This document shows positions 54,164 through 59,441 of a stretch of DNA of 59,441 nt, piece by piece. The stretch comes from Vibrio hangzhouensis (GTDB lineage: Bacteria; Pseudomonadota; Gammaproteobacteria; Enterobacterales; Vibrionaceae). Position numbers and translations under genes: made by a program. The stretch lies in assembly GCF_900107935.1 (NCBI RefSeq), contig NZ_FNVG01000026.1, positions 1-59,441 on the forward strand. The letters are read 5' to 3'. Under the pieces are notes generated by a model, which ran no database searches, had not been told where the DNA came from, and saw nothing but the letters and a program-made list of their open reading frames with translations. Each line of letters starts with the position of its first letter. The first letter of the stretch is position 1.

Positions 54164-54619
54164 TTAGAAAAGACCATAGAATATTGCTGTCAGAGCTGCA
54201 TAACGCAGGGCTTTCCCTACCGCAATCAGCACGACACAAGGTAGAAACTTCATCCGCAGCCAACCTGCGGCTAAACAGAGAGGATCGCCAATGACGGGTA
54301 GCCAGCTAAAAAGCAAAGTCCAATAACCATACTTTTGTAACCAGGCCATGGCTTTATGACCGTGCTTCTCGTTTTGAGTTCGATTCGGAAGCCAAATTCC
54401 GATCCAGTAATTGGTCAGGCCCCCCAGTGTATTACCCACAGTGGCAACCAGCACAATCATCGCCGGCTCATATTGCTGCAAACTGAGTGTTGCAACCAGG
54501 CCCGCTTCCGAACCACCTGGCAATAACGTGGCACTTAAAAATCCTGACACAAACAGGACGGCGAGTGCGGAGTCGGCAAACCATGACTCCGCAAGCGTTT
54601 GAGAAAATGTTTCTAGCAT
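54164..54619 (-). CDS. YqaA family inner-membrane protein (DedA/VTT-like)
   Basis: The 151-aa protein has about four hydrophobic segments. VSGFLSATLLPGGSEAGLVATL and NTLGGLTNYWIG are the conserved SNARE-associated/VTT family runs, and a WLPVIGDPLCLAAGWLRM stretch follows. E. coli YqaA is of unknown function. It overlaps the end of the upstream oxidoreductase gene by 7 bp and precedes the M16 peptidase by 9 bp. Confidence 0.88.
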   Translation of the reverse strand: MLETFSQTLAESWFADSALAVLFVSGFLSATLLPGGSEAGLVATLSLQQYEPAMIVLVATVGNTLGGLTNYWIGIWLPNRTQNEKHGHKAMAWLQKYGYWTLLFSWLPVIGDPLCLAAGWLRMKFLPCVVLIAVGKALRYAALTAIFYGLF

Positions 54620-55563
54620 TGCATATCAAGTAAGACTTTGCCGCGAGTGCGACTGGATTCCACCTGTTGATGCGCAGCAACAACCTGTTGATATGGGTAG
54701 ACATGTTGGATCTCCGTTTTCAGCAATCCAACGCCCACCATATAAAGTAAGGTTTCCATCTGCTTGGTATCTGGTGATACCAACATACCGCTGGCTTCAA
54801 AGCCAAGTAGCTGTGCTTTTTCACACACCAGTTCAGCAGTAATGGTTGGGATAGTCACGACACGGGCATTATCCTTGAGGCACTTCAGTGCATCCAGTGC
54901 AACGTCACCACCCACCAGATCGATAAGTACATCCACGTCACTGACTCGTTCTGAGGCTGGGGCAAACTGGTAATTAATAGCGTGAGCACCCAATGTGGCC
55001 AGATAATCCAGATTACGTTCGCTGCAAGTAGTGTAGACTTCCGCTTTGGCTGCCACTGCAATCTGAACCGCGATATGCCCCACTCCACCGGCACCAGCAA
55101 GTATCAATACCCGCTCACCTTCCTGTACCTGAGCCTTATTGATCGCTTGAGCAGCGGTCTGCCCTGCCAGAGGAAGCGCTGCTGCGGCTTCCAGAGTGAC
55201 AGTATTTGGGAGCGCCGTCAGTTCTGCCTCGGGGACGCAGACATACTGACTGTAGCCTCCCCCTCTTAGCGGAAAGCCAATAAAGCCCACTACCTGTTCA
55301 CCGACCTCAAACAATTCGGAACCTTCACCTAGCCCTGCTATCGTCCCGGAGATGTCGTAACCAGGAACCCATGGCAGATTGTCTTTGTTCTCTGCTGCGG
55401 CCCAGCCCAGACCCGCTCGGGTTTTCACGTCAATCGGATTGATTCCTGAGAAAGCAACCTTCACCAATACCTCTCCCGGTTTTGGCTGAGGGACATCAAC
55501 TTCCCGGAATGCCAGTACTTGTGCTGAACCAAACTCTGGAATGACTATCTGTTTACATTTCAT
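54613..55563 (-). CDS. NADP-dependent quinone-reductase-like oxidoreductase
   Basis: The 316-aa protein belongs to the zinc-independent medium-chain dehydrogenase/reductase group. It has a GroES-like N-terminal domain (PGEVLVKVAFSGINPIDVKTR) and a Rossmann domain with VLILAGAGGVGHIAVQIA at about residues 150-165. Zinc-ligand cysteines are missing, which fits a quinone or enone reductase. The substrate cannot be told. It starts the three-gene run that ends with the M16 peptidase. Confidence 0.87.
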   Translation of the reverse strand: MKCKQIVIPEFGSAQVLAFREVDVPQPKPGEVLVKVAFSGINPIDVKTRAGLGWAAAENKDNLPWVPGYDISGTIAGLGEGSELFEVGEQVVGFIGFPLRGGGYSQYVCVPEAELTALPNTVTLEAAAALPLAGQTAAQAINKAQVQEGERVLILAGAGGVGHIAVQIAVAAKAEVYTTCSERNLDYLATLGAHAINYQFAPASERVSDVDVLIDLVGGDVALDALKCLKDNARVVTIPTITAELVCEKAQLLGFEASGMLVSPDTKQMETLLYMVGVGLLKTEIQHVYPYQQVVAAHQQVESSRTRGKVLLDMQC

Positions 55564-55684
55564 CGAGGCTTCCTCTTGCTCATCGTGTACTCATAGTAAC
55601 CCAATACCAATTCGAGTCTAGACTAACTTTTCGTCAATTCACTTGCCAGTATGTAACAATTTCAATCACTTTCCTAAACGCAAA

Positions 55685-55711
55685 TAAAAAAAAGGGGAGC
55701 TTTCGCTCCCC
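55685..55711 (-). terminator. oadB terminator
   Basis: On the minus strand GGGGAGC-GAAA-GCTCCCC followed by eight Ts is a textbook terminator 24 bases past the oadB stop. The 120 bases beyond it hold the promoter of the oxidoreductase operon, with no clear boxes. Confidence 0.95.
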
Positions 55712-55734
55712 CTCTTATTCACAACTGAATGGGA

Positions 55735-56865
55735 CTATCCAACCAGTGCCAACAGAATACCTGCCGCCACTGCAGAGCCGAGTACACCGGCTACGTTCGG
55801 GCCCATAGCATGCATGAGCAGGAAGTTTTGCGGGTTTGCCTGCAAACCGACCTTGTTCACAACTCGCGCAGCCATTGGTACAGCTGAAACGCCGGCGGCA
55901 CCAATTAATGGGTTAATGTCCTCTTTCGAGTACTTGTTCAGCAGCTTCGCCATGAGGACACCCGCTCCTGTACCAATACTAAATGCCACCGCACCCAGCG
56001 CCAGAATCCCCAGAGTTTCGAAGTTCAGGAACTGCTCCGCCTGAAGTTTAGAGCCGACGCCCAGACCCAGGAAAATAGTAACGATGTTGATCAGCTCATT
56101 TTGCGCAGTCTTTGACAAACGATCGACCACACCCGCTTCGCGCATCAGGTTACCCAGACAGAACATACCGACCAGCGGCGTTGCCGACGGCAAGAACAGG
56201 ATCGTCATTAACAGCACCGCAAGAGGGAATAAGACTTTCTCCCCTTTGCTTACGTGACGAAGCTGCGCCATTTTGATCTTACGCTCTTCCGGCGTCGTCA
56301 GAGCCTTCATGATCGGCGGCTGAATGATAGGAACTAAAGCCATGTAGCTGTATGCAGCCACAGCAATCGCACCCAGTAACTCAGGAGAAAGTCGACTTGC
56401 CAGGAAGATCGCTGTCGGACCGTCTGCGCCACCGATAATAGCGATGGATGCAGCGTCCTGCATTGAGAACTCCATGCCAGGTACGTAGTTCAGCAAAATA
56501 GCCCCGAACAGCGTAGCAAAAATACCAAACTGCGCTGCCGCACCAAGCCATAACGTCTTAGGGTTGGCAATCAGAGCACCAAAGTCCGTCATCGCCCCTA
56601 CACCCATAAAGATAAGCAGCGGGAATACCCCGGACTCAATACCGATGTAGTAGACGTAGTACAGCAAGCCACCGGGCTCCGTAAAGCCAGCATTAGGAAT
56701 ATTGGCGAGAATAGCACCAAAGCCGATAGGTAATAGCAATAACGGTTCAAAGCCCTTGCGAATCGCTAGAAACAACAACAGGCATCCGACCAGAATCATG
56801 CAGATCTGGCCGAATTCGAAGTTAGCGATCCCTGTTTCTGACCATAGGGTCATCAATCCTTCCAT
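55735..56865 (-). CDS. oadB: Oxaloacetate decarboxylase, sodium-pump beta subunit
   Basis: OadB is the membrane subunit that couples decarboxylation of carboxybiotin to Na+ export. The 376-aa protein has about nine TM helices and the conserved GGADGPTAIFLASRLSPEL segment (Asp near residue 150, essential in the Klebsiella enzyme) and GAAGVSAVPMAARVV. It lies 9 bp after oadA. No citrate lyase or citrate transporter gene is adjacent, unlike the second oad cluster of some vibrios. Confidence 0.96.
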   Translation of the reverse strand: MEGLMTLWSETGIANFEFGQICMILVGCLLLFLAIRKGFEPLLLLPIGFGAILANIPNAGFTEPGGLLYYVYYIGIESGVFPLLIFMGVGAMTDFGALIANPKTLWLGAAAQFGIFATLFGAILLNYVPGMEFSMQDAASIAIIGGADGPTAIFLASRLSPELLGAIAVAAYSYMALVPIIQPPIMKALTTPEERKIKMAQLRHVSKGEKVLFPLAVLLMTILFLPSATPLVGMFCLGNLMREAGVVDRLSKTAQNELINIVTIFLGLGVGSKLQAEQFLNFETLGILALGAVAFSIGTGAGVLMAKLLNKYSKEDINPLIGAAGVSAVPMAARVVNKVGLQANPQNFLLMHAMGPNVAGVLGSAVAAGILLALVG

Positions 56866-56874
56866 GGTACTCCC

Positions 56875-58659
56875 TTACGCTAAGCTAACCAAAGGTGCGC
56901 CAACCACGACTGAATCACCTTCTTTTACGTGTACATCCTGAACCACGCCACTTTGCGCCGCGCGAACTTCCGTTTCCATCTTCATCGCTTCAAGGATCAG
57001 CAGAACGTCGCCTTCCTGTACTTGAGCACCAGACGCCACATTTACCTTGAAGATGTTGCCTGCCAGAGGAGCGGCTACAGCCTCGACATTCGTCGCCGCC
57101 GGAGCAGGGGCAGCGGCCTGTGCTGAGGTGGCTGCAGGCGTCACTGAAGTCAGCTCACCTTTTGGTCCAACTTCAACATCATAAACCTGACCGTCCACTT
57201 TCACGCTGTACGATTCAATACCTTTAGTTGCCGCTGGTGCTGAGACCGGAGCAGCTGGCGCAACAACTTCCTTGCCAGGCGCAGGCTCAAAAGCATCGGG
57301 GTTGTGGCGGTTTTTGAGGAATTTCAGCCCTACTTGTGGGAACAGAGCATAGGTCAGCACGTCGTCCACCGTATCTTCTGCCAACGAAATGCCTTCCGCT
57401 TTCGCTTTCTGCAACAAATCATCAGTGAGCGTATGCAATTCTGCTTCAAGCAGATCAGCAGGTCGACAGGTAATCGCTTCTGCGCCATCCAGCACTTTCG
57501 CTTGTAGCTCAGCGTTCACTTCTGCCGGTGCTTTACCATATTCGCCTTTGAGAACACCAGCCGTCTCTTTAGTGATGCTCTTATAGCGCTCACCCGTCAG
57601 GACGTTGATGACTGCCTGAGTACCTACAATTTGCGAGGTTGGAGTCACCAGCGGAATGAAACCAAGATCTTCACGAACTCGTGGGATCTCTTCCAGCACC
57701 TCATCGATACGATCGGCCGCACCTTGCTCTTTGAGCTGGCCTTCCATATTGGTCAACATGCCACCCGGAACCTGAGCAATCAGAATGCGTGAATCCACGC
57801 CTTTTAGCTGACCTTCCCATTTCGCGTACTTCTTACGAACTTCGCGGAAGTAAGCCGCAATCGGCTCGATTTGCTCCAGTTTCAGGTTCGTGTCGCGCTC
57901 TGTGCCTTGCAGCATAGCGACAACCGTTTCCGTTGGTGTGTGACCATAAGTCTGGCTCATCGATGAAATAGCGGTATCAAGAATATCAATGCCCGCTTCT
58001 ACTGCTTTGACTGCTGTCGCCGTCGACAGACCTGTTGTCGCGTGGCAGTGGAGCGCCAAAGGCACTTCACAAGACGCTTTAATGCGAGAGATCAGCTCTT
58101 CAGCTTCATAGGGTTTAAGCAGACCTGACATGTCTTTAATACAAAGCGAGTGACAGCCCAAATCTTCCAGGCGCTTCGCCAGGTCAACCCAAGTGTCAGT
58201 GTTATGAACAGGACTGGTTGTATAGGAAAGTGTGCCTTGAGCATGAGCACCGACATCCACTGCCGCTTTCACCGCTTTTTGGAAGTTACGTACGTCATTC
58301 ATAGCATCAAAGATACGGAACACGTCCATACCATTTGCGTGGGCACGCTCGACAAATTTCTCGACCACATCGTCGGCATAATGGCGGTAACCCAATAGAT
58401 TCTGACCTCGTAGCAGCATCTGCATTGGGGTGTTTGGCATCGCCTTTTTCAGTTCACGCAAACGCTCCCATGGGTCTTCACCCAGGAATCGGATACAGGC
58501 GTCAAAAGTTGCTCCCCCCCACGTTTCCAGCGACCAGTAGCCTACTTTATCGAGCTCTGCGGCGATGGGTAACATATCTTCAATGCGCATCCGGGTTGCG
58601 AAGAGAGACTGGTGGGCGTCACGAAGTACCACGTCCGTGATAGCTAGTGGTTTAGACAT
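56875..58659 (-). CDS. oadA: Oxaloacetate decarboxylase alpha subunit
   Basis: OadA transfers the carboxyl group of oxaloacetate to biotin. The 594-aa protein has the carboxyltransferase TIM barrel (ITDVVLRDAHQSLFATRM, about residues 1-300), a PYC_OADA domain, an Ala/Pro linker, and a C-terminal biotinyl domain with LEAMKMETEV, the biotin-accepting Lys. The start at 58659 has AAGGAG nine bases ahead; an ATG two codons earlier is only three bases from it. It sits between oadG and oadB. Confidence 0.96.
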   Translation of the reverse strand: MSKPLAITDVVLRDAHQSLFATRMRIEDMLPIAAELDKVGYWSLETWGGATFDACIRFLGEDPWERLRELKKAMPNTPMQMLLRGQNLLGYRHYADDVVEKFVERAHANGMDVFRIFDAMNDVRNFQKAVKAAVDVGAHAQGTLSYTTSPVHNTDTWVDLAKRLEDLGCHSLCIKDMSGLLKPYEAEELISRIKASCEVPLALHCHATTGLSTATAVKAVEAGIDILDTAISSMSQTYGHTPTETVVAMLQGTERDTNLKLEQIEPIAAYFREVRKKYAKWEGQLKGVDSRILIAQVPGGMLTNMEGQLKEQGAADRIDEVLEEIPRVREDLGFIPLVTPTSQIVGTQAVINVLTGERYKSITKETAGVLKGEYGKAPAEVNAELQAKVLDGAEAITCRPADLLEAELHTLTDDLLQKAKAEGISLAEDTVDDVLTYALFPQVGLKFLKNRHNPDAFEPAPGKEVVAPAAPVSAPAATKGIESYSVKVDGQVYDVEVGPKGELTSVTPAATSAQAAAPAPAATNVEAVAAPLAGNIFKVNVASGAQVQEGDVLLILEAMKMETEVRAAQSGVVQDVHVKEGDSVVVGAPLVSLA

Positions 58660-58691
58660 GCTCATAAACTCCTTTTAAGCTTTAACTCAAT

Positions 58692-58949
58692 CTATTTAGC
58701 ATCCGACGTGCGGTATTGATGTACAGCGGCAGAAATAGCTGCAACGACACTCGGGCTAACACCATTTGAGGGGGATTGTTGTGTTTTTATTTGGTTTGGG
58801 ACTGCGATCGGCTCTGGCACTTCTTCTGGCACCAGTTTTGACATTAACCGAACGAGATAAACGAGGATTGTTAGGAATACGAATACTACAGCCATACCCG
58901 TTAGCATCAGGGCAGCTGCATCTCCTAGCTGGCTTCCAATATTAGTCAT
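58692..58949 (-). CDS. oadG: Oxaloacetate decarboxylase gamma subunit
   Basis: OadG is the small subunit that holds alpha and beta together. The 85-aa product has one N-terminal TM helix (ALMLTGMAVVFVFLTILVYLV, about residues 12-34), a Pro-rich linker and a short helical tail. AAAGGAC precedes the ATG at 58949; a longer start seven codons upstream is rejected. It begins the oadG-oadA-oadB operon. Confidence 0.94.
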   Translation of the reverse strand: MTNIGSQLGDAAALMLTGMAVVFVFLTILVYLVRLMSKLVPEEVPEPIAVPNQIKTQQSPSNGVSPSVVAAISAAVHQYRTSDAK

Positions 58950-59324
58950 GTTGCGTCCTTTCTTTGTCATCCTGACAAGTTACTCAATCATAAATCGTGG
59001 CGTCACTGCACACTGATTGACAAGCAATGGTCTTGCATTGATCCATTGCAAGAGGTCTAGGATTATCTCGATTGGTGAAAGTTTGTCAATTTTGTTTAAT
59101 CTACAGCCGTTAATAAAATGCCATTCGAATGAAAAACTATGATGAGCACGACAATTTATGGTGTATTGGCGCTTACACAGAACTTCATACTATGACCTAA
59201 CCGTAGGTTTCAACATAAACAAACTGAATGTGGAAAACTGAGACACGCTTAAAATTACCGTAATTTATCGTTAAAAAACATCAAGTTGTAATAATAAGGT
59301 TATTGATATGATAAAAAATTGTTA
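58950..59324 (-). promoter_or_regulatory. Upstream region of the oad operon
   Basis: A 375-bp AT-rich non-coding stretch between tRNA-Arg and oadG that must carry the oad promoter. It holds two overlapping inverted repeats at 59024-59052: GCAATGG/CCATTGC and CTTGCA/TGCAAG, which exclude each other in the mRNA. No other operator is clear. Confidence 0.5.
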
Positions 59325-59352
59325 ATAAAAAACCCCGCCGAAGCGAGGTTTC
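59325..59352 (-). terminator. Terminator of the tRNA transcript
   Basis: On the minus strand ACCTCGC-TTCG-GCGGGGT followed by TTTTTATT ends the tRNA operon eight bases after the tRNA 3' end. Confidence 0.9.
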
Positions 59353-59359
59353 TTAATGA

Positions 59360-59436
59360 TGGCGCGCTCGGAAGGATTCGAACCTTCGACCGCCTGGTTC
59401 GTAGCCAGGTACTCTATCCAGCTGAGCTACGAGCGC
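59360..59436 (-). tRNA. tRNA-Arg (anticodon ACG)
   Basis: A 77-base cloverleaf. Acceptor arms GCGCTCG and CGAGCGC pair; the D arm starts AGCTCAGCTGG; the anticodon stem CCTGG/CCAGG carries loop CTACGAA, giving ACG (read as ICG); the T arm is GAAGG-TTCGAAT-CCTTC. The 3' CCA is encoded at 59362-59360. In other vibrios this tRNA lies next to a tRNA-Ser and csrA, which would be just beyond the window. Confidence 0.97.
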
Positions 59437-59441
59437 GCAAC

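Noticed and set aside
55735..58949. oad genes as part of a citrate fermentation island
   Set aside because: No citrate lyase, citrate carrier or CitAB-like genes lie next to them here; the cluster is only oadGAB.

Overview
The window reads as core chromosome of a Vibrio (Vibrionaceae, Gammaproteobacteria). The evidence is a full-length luxS, a sodium-pump oxaloacetate decarboxylase (oadGAB), a BarA/VarS-type hybrid kinase, a class II fructose-bisphosphate aldolase next to pgk and epd, 6S RNA between zapA and fau, and gene blocks in the order usual for vibrios. Species cannot be fixed from this. I see no integrase, transposase, prophage, CRISPR array, toxin island or rRNA. Nearly every gene belongs to a known housekeeping family.

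Layout. 1-7.7 kb (minus): eno (cut by the window edge), pyrG, mazG, relA, rlmD. 7.85-10.67 kb (plus): barA. 10.7-17.1 kb (minus): lepA-lepB-rnc-era-recO-pdxJ-acpS, the conserved translation/RNA-processing block. 17.2-19.9 kb (minus): rpoE-rseA-rseB-rseC, the envelope-stress sigma factor and its regulators, with a sigma-E promoter visible upstream. 20.3-21.9 kb (plus): nadB. 21.9-22.6 kb (minus): sdhE-ygfX. 22.75-25.0 kb (plus): ygfZ, a YbaK-type deacylase, a 643-bp gap holding a likely small RNA, and an orphan 68-aa gene. 25.2-28.2 kb (minus): ygfB-ubiH-ubiI. 28.5-31.9 kb (plus): zapA, 6S RNA, fau, rpiA, serA. 32-35.8 kb: a SIMPL-domain protein, argP diverging from argO, a second YbaK-type protein, mscS. 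36-39.6 kb (minus): epd-pgk-fbaA. 39.8-42.1 kb: a small zinc-ribbon gene and tkt. 42.4-48.9 kb (plus): metK (with a MetJ operator), a DUF2189 membrane protein, sprT, endA, rsmE, gshB, yqgE, ruvX. 49-58.9 kb (minus): gshA-luxS, an M16 lipoprotein peptidase, a YqaA protein, a quinone-reductase-like enzyme, and oadG-oadA-oadB. A tRNA-Arg(ACG) closes the window.

Functional links. Central carbon metabolism (eno, pgk, fbaA, epd, tkt, rpiA) sits with the PLP pathway (epd, pdxJ), one-carbon and SAM metabolism (metK, fau, luxS), glutathione synthesis (gshA, gshB) and stress control (relA, rpoE-rse, barA, 6S RNA, mscS).

No clearly new multi-gene system is visible. The best leads are non-coding: a three-hairpin small-RNA candidate at about 24345-24466 with its own terminator; a structured leader before the DUF2189 gene that can hide its ribosome-binding site; a two-hairpin leader before nadB; and a CTAG-dense repeat between barA and acpS. 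The orphan small genes at 24835 and 39825 come next.
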